A stretch of DNA of 64,000 nucleotides from JAXDLH01 sp034666705 (GCA_034666705.1 JAXDLH010000288.1:1-64000), one strand, 5' to 3'. Shown: positions 8,306-17,685, counted from the first letter of the stretch. Translations and numbers: made by a program. The notes: generated by a model not told the origin, from the letters alone.

Positions 8306-9028
8306 TCAGCCCACGCGTTCTCGTTCAGGGTCAGTCTTCCAGACCCGGTACGAGTACACGAAGGTAAATGCCACAATGCCAAGCACGCCCAACATGACCA
8401 CCGCAAAGGTGAGCACCGGCTGGCCGACAATCGCGAGCACCATCAAGGCAAGGCCCAGACCGATGAACATTCGGCCGCTGAGCTCGTGCGTGCGCTGCCA
8501 CGACAGCTCGCTGCTCAGTGTCCACGGCGTACGAATCCCGAAGAAATAGTTGCTGTGGACATCGCGCAGTTGGCTGCCAAGCAGGAGGAACAACAGGCCG
8601 ATTGCGAACGGGATACCAGTGACCGGGCTCATCGGGATGCCAAGCGCCGTGAGGACGATCGAGACGTGTGTCGTCGCCATGACGAGCAGCACGGCGATCC
8701 ACACGGTGGTATAGGCCCGGGCGGACTGCGCAAGGTGCTCGCGTCGCGGCTCTACACCCGGCAGCGCCGCTAGTAACCCCGCCAGCACGGTGGCAATGAT
8801 CGGGACCAACAACAGCGCTTCGAATTTGCCACCGTAGCGGTCCGCCGACCCGCCAATGCCCCAGTGCACGGGAATCGCCGCGTCGTCGGGCAACTGCGCC
8901 CACGCCCAAGCGCTCAACGCCAGCATCGCCCCGATGATTGCGATAGATGCGAGGACCCCGGCGCGCCGATCGACGGGCGAGCTATTCGGTCCATCTTGAT
9001 GTTCGGCCTGCATCTGTACCTCCGTCAT
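8306..9028 (-). CDS. SdpI-family membrane protein (DUF1648 plus SdpI domain)
   Basis: A 240-residue membrane protein. The N-terminal DUF1648 signature IPVHWGIGGSADRYGGK is followed by several hydrophobic segments and the SdpI-type motif NYFFGIRTPWTLSSELSWQ with WQRTHELSGRMF. About six membrane helices are expected. SdpI in Bacillus gives immunity to the SdpC toxin, but most relatives are of unknown role and no toxin gene is nearby. ATG at 9028 is preferred over an adjacent TTG at 9031. It is transcribed divergently from the aldolase gene and ends about 40 bp from the suf promoter. Confidence 0.85.
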   Translation of the reverse strand: MTEVQMQAEHQDGPNSSPVDRRAGVLASIAIIGAMLALSAWAWAQLPDDAAIPVHWGIGGSADRYGGKFEALLLVPIIATVLAGLLAALPGVEPRREHLAQSARAYTTVWIAVLLVMATTHVSIVLTALGIPMSPVTGIPFAIGLLFLLLGSQLRDVHSNYFFGIRTPWTLSSELSWQRTHELSGRMFIGLGLALMVLAIVGQPVLTFAVVMLGVLGIVAFTFVYSYRVWKTDPERERVG

Positions 9029-9179
9029 CAAGTCTAGCGAGATTTGAGCCTTGCTGCCCGGAACCGCCGCCCCGGGTGATCCGGGGTGGTTTGCGGCTCA
9101 CCGTGGCGTCCGGCGCTGGCTTCGTCGCCGCGCTACAATCGTGCCAACTCGCGTGCCAGTCTCGAATGGTGGAGGGTGT

Positions 9180-11234
9180 GTGAAGAGTCGCTGGAGCGAT
9201 GCCGAGGCCGGCAGCACGCCGCTCGATCAACTGGTCTACATGTCACGCATCATGGGCCAGGATGAAGGCCTCGTGCTCTGGGGCGGCGGTAATACGTCCG
9301 TCAAAGTCGATGACACCGACTTGCTAGGGCGACCGGTGGAGCTGATGCTCATCAAGGGCTCCGGCTCAGACATGAAAGATGCGCTGCCCAAGCATTTCCC
9401 GGCGGTACGACTCGCCGAGATTCGCGCGAGCTTCGATACTGAAGAGATGACCGACGAGGAGATGGTGGCCTACCTTGGCCGCTGCATGGTCGACCCCGCC
9501 GCGCCCCGTCCCTCTATTGAGACGCTCTTGCACGGGTATCTCGACGCGCGAGCCATTGCCCACTCCCACGCCGATGCGATTCTGGCGCTGACGAACACCA
9601 AAGCTGGCGCCGACCTGGTGGCCGACGCGCTGGGTGCCAACGTCGCGATCGTCGCGTACCGCCGGCCGGGATTCCGCCTCGCAAAAGAGGTCGCGCGCGC
9701 GGTGCGCGCCCAACCCGGAGCGCGCGCGGTCGTACTCATGAACCACGGCCTCATCACCTGGGGCGACACCGCGCGCGAAGCGTACGAACGGCACATCGAG
9801 TACGTGACCCGTGCGGAAGAGGTCGTCACGGCCAATGCCAATGGACACAGCGTGCCCGGAGCGAGCACACCGCATACGCTCCCGCGTGAGCAGGCGCGAT
9901 CCACGGCGGCGCTCGTCGCGCCGATTTTACGCGCCGCGGTGAGCGAGCGTGGGCACAAGATCCTGCGCTTCGACGACGCGCCCGACGTCCTGGAGTTTGC
10001 GTCCGCGGAGCGCGTGGCCGAGCTCGCGGCACGCGGCGCGGTCACACCGGATCACATGCTCAATACCAAGCGCCAGGCTTGCGTGGTGCAGCCGAGCAAC
10101 CTCGGCGATCCTGCTTCGATCGCCGAGGCGATCCGCCGTGACGTTACTCGTTATGTCGAGGATGCGGTCGCGCACCACGAGCGATTCCGCACCGACGAGC
10201 CGCTGCTCGATCCGGCGCCACGGGTGGTCCTGGTGCCCGGGCTCGGCATGTGGACGGTCGGCCGCAACATGCGCGCGTGCGTGATCCCGGCTGACATCTA
10301 CCACCATACGATGCAGGTCATGCGCGGCGCGGAAGCGGTCGACACGTACGCGACCCTCGACGACCGCGAGTCGTTCGATGCCGAGTATTGGCCACTCGAG
10401 CTGTACAAGCTCACGCTGGCACCGCCAGAGAAGGAACTGGCTGGCCGCATTTGCCTCGTCACTGGGGCCGCCCGCGGCATCGGCGCGGCAATCGCACGCC
10501 GCCTCGGGGCCGAGGGCGCCCACGTCGTGGTGACGGATGTCGACGACGACGGCGCGCGCGGTGTTGCAAACGAGATCGTGCGGACGCAAGGGGCAGGTCG
10601 TGCGATCGGCGGCTACCTCGACGTTACCTCCGAGCGCTCGGTCCAGGACGCATTCGAGCTGGCGCGGCTGACGTACGGTGGGCTCGACGTGCTCGTGTCG
10701 AACGCGGGCATCGCACACGTGGCGCCGATCGACGAGCTCGAGCTCATCGATTGGGAGCGGAGCCTGGCGATCAATGCCACCGGCCACTTTCTCGTCGCCC
10801 GCGAGGCGCTGCGGATATTCAAGGCGCAAGATATGGGCGGCGCCATGGTGTTCGTCGCCACAAAAAATGTCACCGCCCCCGGCAAGGACTTTGGCGCCTA
10901 CAGCGCGGCAAAGGCGGCCGAGGCGCAGCTAGCCCGCGTGCTGGCGATCGAGGGCGGCCCGTTCGGCGTGCGGGTGAACATGGTGAACCCGGACGCGATC
11001 TTCGAGGGCTCGGGGCTGTGGTCTGACGACGTGCGGCAGCAGCGCGCCACGTCGTACGGCATCGGGGTCGACGAGCTGGAAGAGCACTACCGCAAACGGA
11101 ACCTGCTCCAGGCGAAGGTGACGGCCGACGACGTGGCCGAGGCGGCCTTCTGGCTCGCCAGCGACCGTTCTGCGAAAACCACCGGGGCGATGATCCCGGT
11201 TGACGGCGGCGTCCGCGAGGCATTCCCCCGGTAG
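9180..11234 (+). CDS. Bifunctional class II aldolase / short-chain dehydrogenase (rhamnose-catabolism type)
   Basis: A 684-residue fusion. Residues about 20-400 are a class II (RhaD/fuculose-1-P) aldolase with LVLWGGGNTSVKV and the zinc-type HSHADA dyad; residues about 420-680 are a short-chain dehydrogenase with CLVTGAARGIGAAIARR and catalytic YSAAK. The usual catalytic Ser before YxxxK is Thr (FVATKNVTAP). Fusions of this layout cleave rhamnulose-1-phosphate and oxidise lactaldehyde in bacterial rhamnose degradation. The start is GTG at 9180 with GGAGG 4 bp upstream; the open frame runs 43 codons further upstream without support. A TACAAT box at 9134 may be its -10. Confidence 0.9.
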   Translation: MKSRWSDAEAGSTPLDQLVYMSRIMGQDEGLVLWGGGNTSVKVDDTDLLGRPVELMLIKGSGSDMKDALPKHFPAVRLAEIRASFDTEEMTDEEMVAYLGRCMVDPAAPRPSIETLLHGYLDARAIAHSHADAILALTNTKAGADLVADALGANVAIVAYRRPGFRLAKEVARAVRAQPGARAVVLMNHGLITWGDTAREAYERHIEYVTRAEEVVTANANGHSVPGASTPHTLPREQARSTAALVAPILRAAVSERGHKILRFDDAPDVLEFASAERVAELAARGAVTPDHMLNTKRQACVVQPSNLGDPASIAEAIRRDVTRYVEDAVAHHERFRTDEPLLDPAPRVVLVPGLGMWTVGRNMRACVIPADIYHHTMQVMRGAEAVDTYATLDDRESFDAEYWPLELYKLTLAPPEKELAGRICLVTGAARGIGAAIARRLGAEGAHVVVTDVDDDGARGVANEIVRTQGAGRAIGGYLDVTSERSVQDAFELARLTYGGLDVLVSNAGIAHVAPIDELELIDWERSLAINATGHFLVAREALRIFKAQDMGGAMVFVATKNVTAPGKDFGAYSAAKAAEAQLARVLAIEGGPFGVRVNMVNPDAIFEGSGLWSDDVRQQRATSYGIGVDELEEHYRKRNLLQAKVTADDVAEAAFWLASDRSAKTTGAMIPVDGGVREAFPR

Positions 11235-11372
11235 GAGCGAGCGCCTCAACGACCGTGATGATCACCAGCGCCAGCACGCTCGGCACCCACGTCGCCCGCA
11301 CCATGTCGCCGAGCTGAGCCAGACGCTCGATCTACATCCCCAACCTTCGAAATGACTCCCCCTTCCCGCGCC

Positions 11373-11430
11373 GAGCCCTTCGACAAAGCCCGTCCCGAGC
11401 CTGTCGAAGGGCTCAGGACGGGCTTTGTCG
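11373..11430. repeat. Intergenic palindromic repeat (nested inverted arms)
   Basis: Two nested inverted repeats lie here: CGACAAAGCCCGTCC (11381-11395) pairs perfectly with GGACGGGCTTTGTCG (11416-11430), and GAGCCCTTCGA (11373-11383) pairs with TCGAAGGGCTC (11404-11414). The two pairings share bases, so the element can fold in alternative ways. It resembles the mobile palindromic repeats scattered between genes in many GC-rich bacteria. The remainder of 11235-11530 shows no gene or clear terminator. Confidence 0.8.
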
Positions 11431-11530
11431 AGTGGCTCAGGATGCACGGTGAGGCGGGGGGTTATGTCAAGCTTCGGTCGCTCTCGCGGGTAGGGCTCCA
11501 GTACAGAGGCACGCGCATAGTGGAACCCCC

Positions 11531-13081
11531 TCATAGCTTCTCAGAGATCACCTTGGCCTGCATGAACAGCTTCAGGTACTCGTCGCCGCCGGCCTTCGAG
11601 TCGGTGCCGCTCATGTTGAAGCCGCCGAACGGCTCTACGCCGACCAGCGCGCCGGTGATCTTGCGGTTGAAATAGAGATTCCCCACGTGGAGCTCGCGCC
11701 GCGCCTGTGCCAGCTTCATCGGATCCCGGGCGTAAACGCCGCCGGTGAGTCCGTACACCGTGCCATTGGCGATGGCGAGCGCCTCGTCGAAATCGCTGGC
11801 GCGGCACATGGCGAGCAGCGGCCCGAAGATCTCCTCCTGCATGATTCGCGAGTCCGGCGCCGCATCGGCAATGACCGTCGGCTGTACGAAGTACCCCGTC
11901 GAGTCGTCGGCCTCGCCGCCTGCCACGACGCGCCCCTCGCCCCGCCCGATCCCGATGTACTCGACTACCTTGCGGTATTGCGAGCGGTCCACGACGGGAC
12001 CGACGTCCGTTGACTGCTCGCGCGCTGGCCCTACCCGCAGCGCCTCAGTGCGGCGCGCCACGCGCTCGACGAGCTCGTCGTAGAGATGCACATCCGCGAT
12101 CACGCGCGAGGCCGCCGAGCACTTCTGCCCCTGGAAGCCGAAAGCGGACGCGACGATGCCGCTGGCCGCCAGCTCGAGATCGGCCGACTGGTCCACGACG
12201 ATCGCGTCCTTGCCGCCCATCTCCGCAACGACGCGCTTCAGCCATTTCTGGCCCGGTTGGACCTTCGCGGCCAGCTCGTTGATGTGGACGCCGACGTCCC
12301 GCGAGCCGGTGAAGTTCACGAACCGCACGCGCGCATCTGCGACGAGCCGGTCACCCACGGTGTCCCCGGGACCCGGCAGGAAGTTCAGCACGCCCGCCGG
12401 CAGCCCTGCCTCTTCGAAGACTTCGACGATTTTCGCCGCGATGATGGGCGCGACACTCGCCGGCTTGAACACCATGGCGTTGCCCGCCAGGATGCCGCTC
12501 GAGACGAGGCCCGTGGCGATCGCCAGGGGGAAGTTCCAGGGCGGAATCGCCAGTCCGACGCCGAGCGGCAGGTAGAGGAGCTCGTTGTCGGTGCCGCGCA
12601 GCATCGTGAGCGGCTGCGGGGCGCCGAGCAGGGCAGCGTGGCGCGAGTAGAACTCGAGAAAGTCGATCGCCTCGGCAGTGTCGGCGTCCGCCTCGATCCA
12701 GCTCTTGCCGACCTCCAGCACCATCGTCGCCGACAACTCGTGGCGCCGCCGTCGCATGACCGCCGCGGCCCGGAGCCCGACGCGTGCCCGCTCTGACGCC
12801 GGCACGCGTGACCATCCCTCGAACGCCTTCTCGGCAGCATGGACCGCCCGGTCTGCCTCCGCCGGCCCGGCCCTTGCCACGCGCCCGACGACCTGCGCGT
12901 GCGCGCTCGGATTCAGCGACTCGATCCACTCACCCGTCGTGACGCGCTCGCCGCCGATGACCAACGGATACTCGCGCCCGATCTCGCCGTCGACCTGGGC
13001 CAGAGCATGCGCGAACGCCTCGCGGCTCTCCGGCTGCGAGAAATCCGTCAGTGCCTCGTTCACAAAGTCCACCACGCCCAT
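11531..13081 (-). CDS. pruA: L-glutamate gamma-semialdehyde dehydrogenase (delta-1-pyrroline-5-carboxylate dehydrogenase)
   Basis: A 516-residue aldehyde dehydrogenase of the RocA/PruA type, which oxidises glutamate semialdehyde to glutamate in proline and arginine catabolism. Characteristic segments are YPLVIGGERVTTGEWIESLN, IPPWNFPLAI, the catalytic-Glu region VAEMGGKDAIVVDQSADLE and the catalytic Cys in FQGQKCSAASRVI. ATG at 13081 has GGAGGTG 6 bp upstream; seven extra codons upstream lack a ribosome-binding site. No proline dehydrogenase gene is adjacent. It is transcribed divergently from the inositol-phosphatase-family gene. Confidence 0.94.
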   Translation of the reverse strand: MGVVDFVNEALTDFSQPESREAFAHALAQVDGEIGREYPLVIGGERVTTGEWIESLNPSAHAQVVGRVARAGPAEADRAVHAAEKAFEGWSRVPASERARVGLRAAAVMRRRRHELSATMVLEVGKSWIEADADTAEAIDFLEFYSRHAALLGAPQPLTMLRGTDNELLYLPLGVGLAIPPWNFPLAIATGLVSSGILAGNAMVFKPASVAPIIAAKIVEVFEEAGLPAGVLNFLPGPGDTVGDRLVADARVRFVNFTGSRDVGVHINELAAKVQPGQKWLKRVVAEMGGKDAIVVDQSADLELAASGIVASAFGFQGQKCSAASRVIADVHLYDELVERVARRTEALRVGPAREQSTDVGPVVDRSQYRKVVEYIGIGRGEGRVVAGGEADDSTGYFVQPTVIADAAPDSRIMQEEIFGPLLAMCRASDFDEALAIANGTVYGLTGGVYARDPMKLAQARRELHVGNLYFNRKITGALVGVEPFGGFNMSGTDSKAGGDEYLKLFMQAKVISEKL

Positions 13082-13162
13082 TGCACACCTCCACATGCAC
13101 ACCGAAGCCCGTCCTCACGAAACGCTTCGGTACCACCTCGTACAATCCGCCCTGGAGGGAAT

Positions 13163-13948
13163 ATGCACGCTGGATCGTTCGCGGACCAACTTGCGCTCGC
13201 GGTCGAAGCCGCCCACGCCGCCGGTGAGCTGTTGCGCGCGGCGTTCGGCAACGTCCAGCGCATCCGCCACAAGGGCGAGATCGACCTCGTCACCGAGATG
13301 GACGAGGCGGCCGAGCGCGCGGTGGTCGAGATGATCCGCCGGCGCTTCCCCAACGATTCCATCCTCGCCGAGGAGGGCACAATCGGCGGCGACGATCCCC
13401 ATCGCCTCTGGATCGTCGATCCGCTCGACGGCACGACGAACTTCGCCCACGGCTACCCGTGCTTCGACGTATCGATTGCGCTGGAGATCGACGGCTCGGT
13501 TCAGCTCGGCGTGGTGTACCAGCCGATTCTCGATGAGCTATTCACCGCAATTTCGGGCCAGGGCGCTTTCCTGAACGGCGCGCCGATTCACGTCTCGACG
13601 ACCGACCGACTCCTCCAGAGCCTCCTCGTGAGTGGTTTTCCTTACGATCGGGCGCAACTGCACCGCGCGCTTGAGTATTGGGAACGCGTGCTGCCGGTGG
13701 CGCAGGCAATACGCCGCGACGGTGCGGCGGCGATCGACCTGTGCTACGTGGCGATGGGCCGCTTCGACGGCTTCTGGGAACGGGACCTGAAACCGTGGGA
13801 CCAGGCCGCGGGCTCGCTGATCGTGGCGGAGGCCGGCGGCACGTTGAGCAGCTATCGCGGCGGTCCGTTCGCCATCCGCGACGTCGAGGTGGTCGCTACG
13901 AACGGCCGCATCCACGCCGAGTTGCTCGCTGCCCTGGCAGAAGCATAA
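13163..13948 (+). CDS. Inositol-monophosphatase family phosphatase
   Basis: A 261-residue member of the Li+-sensitive, Mg2+-dependent phosphatase family. The metal-binding motif WIVDPLDGTTNFAHGYP and the C-terminal WERDLKPWDQAAGSLIVAEAGG are both intact, as is the upstream Glu pair region AEEGTIGG. Members hydrolyse inositol-1-phosphate or related sugar phosphates. ATG at 13163 has GGAGG 4 bp upstream. It stands alone on the plus strand between pruA and the convergent tldE, with a gap of only 44 bp to the latter. Confidence 0.92.
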   Translation: MHAGSFADQLALAVEAAHAAGELLRAAFGNVQRIRHKGEIDLVTEMDEAAERAVVEMIRRRFPNDSILAEEGTIGGDDPHRLWIVDPLDGTTNFAHGYPCFDVSIALEIDGSVQLGVVYQPILDELFTAISGQGAFLNGAPIHVSTTDRLLQSLLVSGFPYDRAQLHRALEYWERVLPVAQAIRRDGAAAIDLCYVAMGRFDGFWERDLKPWDQAAGSLIVAEAGGTLSSYRGGPFAIRDVEVVATNGRIHAELLAALAEA

Positions 13949-13992
13949 CTCGCCGCTCGAACCACTCATACCCTTCGGGCATTCATGAACTG

Positions 13993-15300
13993 CTATTCCG
14001 TGAGTGCGTCGCACCGCATGAACATTCCGGGGTTGCGCTCGATGGAGTACGGAACGAAGCGGGTCGTAGGATCGAGCAGATTCGAGAAAAAGTTGCCGAC
14101 GAGCGTCGCCTTGACTCGGCCGCCGAGCACGCCATCGCGGATCGCCAGTGCCTGCGACGCCACGACCGAGTAGTCGCCCTTCGCCGAGTCCTGCGTATGC
14201 ATCCCCAGCAGCTCGAAGACGAGCAGACCGCGCTCGATCGAGGCGAGCGCCGCCTCCCAGCTCGGCTCCAGAGCCGCAACGATCTGCAAGGCCGAGCCCT
14301 GGCGCGGCAGCGGACTCGGCGGCATCCCCGCGCGCCGGGCATATTTCAGATCGAGCATCGGGCTCACGAGGCTCCCGTGCTCGACGAGCGGCGTCCGGCC
14401 GCCGGGCACACCCTCGCCGCTGCATGGCGAGGTCCCCGACTCGAACGGCAGCGTCGTATCGAGCACGAAATCAACGTCCGGGCCCGCCACCTGCCGGTGC
14501 GTATGAAAGTCGTGGAGCGTGTAGGCCGATTGGCCGTTCACCACGCCAGCTCCGGCCAGGTTCGCCATCACGAACTTGCCGATGAACGAGCTGGCTGTCG
14601 CGGTGGGCATCAGCACCGTGAGTGGTCCACCTGCCAACGTGTCCTGGTGGGCAAGCCGCGGCACGGTGCGGGCAACGCTGCCGATCACCTCGTCCAACTC
14701 GTCCACGGCGATGAGTCGCCGCTTGCTCCACGAGCGCGAGTAGACCTCATCGGCGCTGACCCACACGCTGCAACTCGTCTCTTCGTACGTTACGTCCAGC
14801 CCATGCGAGCTTCGCAGCACGGCCTCGCCGACCGACGCGCCGGCGCCGCCGTCGACCAGCTCACAGCCGGCTGCGCCGCACTCACGCCGCGCCCGCTCGA
14901 GCATCGCGAACATGGGCGACGGGTCACCGCCCACCTGGGCGGCCACCGCCGGGTCGTACACCTCGACGCTCGGCATGGGCTGCGAGCCCAGTACCTCCGG
15001 CCGCCACTCGTCGTCATACGCGGCGGCCCGCCACTCCGTAAGGCGCTGGTCCAACTCTTCGAACGAGCGACTATCGAGGTCGCCGTAGGAGATGCGGCCG
15101 TCGTCCCACACCAGGTAAAGGCCGCCGCTCGTGCCAATCGAGGCCCCCGGCGCATCGTAGGGGCCGCCGATTCGGTTGTGCTTCATGCCGACGCCGACCG
15201 AGCGCCGCTCGCTGAGTGCGAGGCGCCACTCGGCGACGCGCGCGCCATCCACGCTCGGGCTGGTGGCGAGCCGCTCGGTCATGCGGTCGGCCAACTCCAT
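13993..15300 (-). CDS. TldE/PmbA-family protease subunit
   Basis: A 435-residue protein of the TldD/PmbA family, the subunit that lacks the HExxxH metal site and pairs with TldD to degrade unfolded peptides or mature modified peptides. Typical segments are GGPLTVLMPTATASSFIGKF, LVEHGSLVSPMLDLKYARR and ATLVGNFFSNLLDPTTRF. The ATG at 15300 overlaps the tldD TGA as TGATG, which sets the start within a longer open frame. The neighbouring catalytic partner makes this assignment firm. Confidence 0.9.
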   Translation of the reverse strand: MELADRMTERLATSPSVDGARVAEWRLALSERRSVGVGMKHNRIGGPYDAPGASIGTSGGLYLVWDDGRISYGDLDSRSFEELDQRLTEWRAAAYDDEWRPEVLGSQPMPSVEVYDPAVAAQVGGDPSPMFAMLERARRECGAAGCELVDGGAGASVGEAVLRSSHGLDVTYEETSCSVWVSADEVYSRSWSKRRLIAVDELDEVIGSVARTVPRLAHQDTLAGGPLTVLMPTATASSFIGKFVMANLAGAGVVNGQSAYTLHDFHTHRQVAGPDVDFVLDTTLPFESGTSPCSGEGVPGGRTPLVEHGSLVSPMLDLKYARRAGMPPSPLPRQGSALQIVAALEPSWEAALASIERGLLVFELLGMHTQDSAKGDYSVVASQALAIRDGVLGGRVKATLVGNFFSNLLDPTTRFVPYSIERNPGMFMRCDALTE

Positions 15301-16784
15301 CAGCCTTCGCCGCCAATCGACACGTCCGGGTTGCGCTCGAGGACGAGGAAGGCGTGCGAGCCGCCGCTCGACGGCACCGTCTGCCCGGACTTGCCGCAGA
15401 AGCCCATCGCATCGAGATAGAGCGGGCCGAGGCCAGCAATGATCGACTGCAAGGCCGAGAGCGATCGCCCACTGAAGATGGCCGGCTTGCACGCACGCAC
15501 ACCGTCCGTCAGGTCGTAGATCGCCGCGCAGTTGAAGACGAAGTCGCCCGTCTTGGGATTGACCTGACCGCCACGATAGCCAGACAGGTAGAGCGTTCGC
15601 GCTCTCGTATTCAGCAGACCGTGCTGCTGAAGCACTCCGCGCAACACCGCTGGCGTAACCTCGTCGAACGGCATGACGAGAGGCAGTGGCTGATCCACCT
15701 CGATGCGAATGTTCGTCATGCGGGGCAGCGGACCGGAGAATACGCTCTCCGCCCGGCATGCCCCCGAGACTGGCATGCCCGCCTGACCTGCCGAGAAGAG
15801 GTCGCCCAGACCGGCGCGGAGCACACCGTGATCGACGATGGAGACCGTCTCTCGGGTCAGGCCGTTGGCGCTGATCGGCTGGTAAGCGAAGTCGCCCACG
15901 AGCGGCCCGTCGATGATCGACACGTCCGCTGGCGCGACGCGCTCGCCGACCTTGAGGCGTCCCTCTGCACCGAGGAGGGAGGTCTCCATGCCGTCGCTCT
16001 CAGAAGCATGCCCGAACGCTTCGTGGGCCAGCCCTTTCGCAAGCGCGTAGTCGATCACGAGCCGCGCTGGGCCACTCGGAGCCGACGGCGCATCGACGGT
16101 CTGCACCGCCCGGTCGCGCGAAACGCGAAACCGCTGCGCCAGCCGCCGCCGCGGTTCGGCATCGGTCAGAATCCTGGCGTCGCCACCAGACAGGCTGGCG
16201 CGCGCGGCAACCGCTCCCGAGGACCCACGCACGGTCAGCTCGTGCGAAACGTAGGCGTTCGGGGTACTGAACTGCACGTCCGTGCCATCGCTGCGGGCAA
16301 TCCGCCACTCCACGTCGGTCACACTGTGGCTGGTCCGCAACGGCGCGGTGCCCGCCTCCCCGCGCGCTTCCTCGTGTACGTCGCGGACGGCACGCTGGTG
16401 CGCCTCCATCGAGCGGCCATCCGCGGCTTCCGCCGGGGACGGGACCAGGTGAACCGGCTGCGCTTCCACCTCGAAGATGGCTCGGTTCACGTCGGCTCCG
16501 AACCGCCCGGAGGTACGCGCCGCCGCGGCCGCCATGTCGACGAGCTGCGCGACGGTGCGCGGATCGGTCGCATCGCTGGAAGCGAAGCCCAACCAACCCT
16601 CAGATGTCACGGCGTGGACGCCAATGCCGCGTGAGCGGCGCCCGCTCTGGCCCTCGATCGTGCCATCCTGAAAGGTGAAGCTGCGATACTGCGCATCTTG
16701 AAAGCGGGCAATGACGTGGACGCCGAGCTGACTCGCCCGCTGGAGCGCGGCGGTAACCGAGCCGTCGAGTGAGGAGACGCGCAT
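15300..16784 (-). CDS. tldD: TldD-family metalloprotease
   Basis: A 494-residue catalytic TldD subunit. The zinc motif HEAFGHASESDG (HExxxH) is complete, and LVIDYALAKGLAHEAFGH lies in the expected C-terminal half. With TldE it forms a heterodimeric peptidase that threads unstructured peptides. Of two consecutive ATG codons, the one at 16784 has GGAGG 4 bp upstream and is preferred over 16787. Upstream begins the rpsF promoter region on the opposite strand. Confidence 0.92.
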   Translation of the reverse strand: MRVSSLDGSVTAALQRASQLGVHVIARFQDAQYRSFTFQDGTIEGQSGRRSRGIGVHAVTSEGWLGFASSDATDPRTVAQLVDMAAAAARTSGRFGADVNRAIFEVEAQPVHLVPSPAEAADGRSMEAHQRAVRDVHEEARGEAGTAPLRTSHSVTDVEWRIARSDGTDVQFSTPNAYVSHELTVRGSSGAVAARASLSGGDARILTDAEPRRRLAQRFRVSRDRAVQTVDAPSAPSGPARLVIDYALAKGLAHEAFGHASESDGMETSLLGAEGRLKVGERVAPADVSIIDGPLVGDFAYQPISANGLTRETVSIVDHGVLRAGLGDLFSAGQAGMPVSGACRAESVFSGPLPRMTNIRIEVDQPLPLVMPFDEVTPAVLRGVLQQHGLLNTRARTLYLSGYRGGQVNPKTGDFVFNCAAIYDLTDGVRACKPAIFSGRSLSALQSIIAGLGPLYLDAMGFCGKSGQTVPSSGGSHAFLVLERNPDVSIGGEG

Positions 16785-16860
16785 CATTCCTCCGCTCCCG
16801 CGATCATAGAGCATCGCCCTGAGGGTACCAGCGAACGGGGCCTCGTGGGCAGCTCGATGT

Positions 16861-16866
16861 TATACT
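16861..16866 (+). promoter_or_regulatory. Candidate -10 of the rpsF operon
   Basis: TATACT lies 102 bp upstream of the rpsF start, in the divergent space between tldD and rpsF. No convincing -35 is found at 16-18 bp, so the call rests on the -10 match and position alone. Confidence 0.4.
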
Positions 16867-16892
16867 TGCGGGTTGCGTGCATTGTGACCTTT

Positions 16893-16943
16893 CTGCCCTT
16901 GCGCCCGCCGGCCGTCGCACCGGGCCGGGACGAGGCCAGGGCA
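16893..16943 (+). promoter_or_regulatory. Candidate S6:S18 leader RNA structure
   Basis: The rpsF leader can fold into an outer stem TGCCCT/AGGGCA (16893-16898 with 16938-16943) and an inner stem CCGGCC/GGCCGG (16908-16913 with 16923-16928), separated by an internal loop with CCCG on the left and GACGAG on the right. Many bacteria autoregulate rpsF-rpsR through an S6:S18-binding leader with a CCG-containing bulge. Position and layout fit, but I have not matched the full consensus. Confidence 0.4.
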
Positions 16944-16967
16944 ATCCCATAGAAAGGAGGTGCTCTA

Positions 16968-17252
16968 CTGCACGAGTATGAGTTGATGTTCATCCTGCCG
17001 ACCGATCTAGATGAAGAGGGTGTGACAGGCGCCACCGACCGCGTCCGCGGCTTCGTCAGCGCGCGCGGTGGCGAGATCCACAGTGTTGACCTGTGGGGCC
17101 GACGGCGGCTCTCTTACCCAATCGACCGTCGCTCCGAGGGCGCGTATCACGTCGCGCGCTTCTCGATGGCTCCAGACCAGACGGCCGATCTCGACCGGAT
17201 TCTTCGACTGAACGAGCAGATTCTTCGGCACATCATCATTAGCGTTGATTGA
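16968..17252 (+). CDS. rpsF: 30S ribosomal protein S6, CTG start
   Basis: S6 of the small ribosomal subunit, 94 residues. The conserved N-terminus HEYELMFILPTDL lies upstream of the first in-frame TTG (16983) or ATG (16986), so those starts would remove the conserved first strand. The only reasonable initiation codon is CTG at 16968, seven bases after a strong AAAGGAGG (16954-16961 region). S6 then ends normally with LNEQILRHIIIS. The gene leads the rpsF-ssb-rpsR cluster found in this order in many bacteria. Confidence 0.9.
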   Translation: MHEYELMFILPTDLDEEGVTGATDRVRGFVSARGGEIHSVDLWGRRRLSYPIDRRSEGAYHVARFSMAPDQTADLDRILRLNEQILRHIIISVD

Positions 17253-17280
17253 CAGGGTGTAAGGAGAGAGGGAGAGAACG

Positions 17281-17685
17281 ATGGCCGGCCTCTGCAAAGC
17301 CACGATTATCGGGAATCTCGGCGGCGATCCGGAGATGCGCTACACACCGAACGGGCGGGCGTTTACAACGTTCAACGTCGCGTGCAATCGCACGTATACG
17401 ACTCCCGAAGGCGAGCGCCGCGAGGAGACTGAGTGGTTCCGGGTGACCGCATGGGCCCGCCTGGCCGAGCTTTGCAGCCAGTTCCTGAGCAAGGGCCGCC
17501 GCGTGTATATCGAGGGGCGACTTTCGTCTCGCACCTGGGAAGGTGCGGACGGCCAGCGCCGTTTTAGCCTCGAGATCGCAGCGAGCGAGATGGTTCTGCT
17601 CGACTCGCGCCCACGCGGCGAATCCTCGGGCGAGGGCCACATGGGCATGGAAGAGCCGAGCGATCTGGATTCGATCCCCTTCTAG
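17281..17685 (+). CDS. ssb: Single-stranded DNA-binding protein
   Basis: A 134-residue SSB. The OB-fold N-terminus GLCKATIIGNLGGDPEMRYTP (in part NLGGDPEMRY), the EETEWFRVTAWARLAELC core and the acidic tip ending DLDSIPF, which recruits repair and replication proteins, are all present. The linker between fold and tip is short. ATG at 17281 with GGAGAGAG upstream. It lies between rpsF and rpsR, the conserved order. Confidence 0.96.
   Translation: MAGLCKATIIGNLGGDPEMRYTPNGRAFTTFNVACNRTYTTPEGERREETEWFRVTAWARLAELCSQFLSKGRRVYIEGRLSSRTWEGADGQRRFSLEIAASEMVLLDSRPRGESSGEGHMGMEEPSDLDSIPF

Noticed and set aside
11235..11530. CRISPR or small RNA in the repeat-containing gap
   Set aside because: The repeats are nested inverted arms, not regularly spaced direct repeats, and there is no promoter-terminator pair for an RNA gene.
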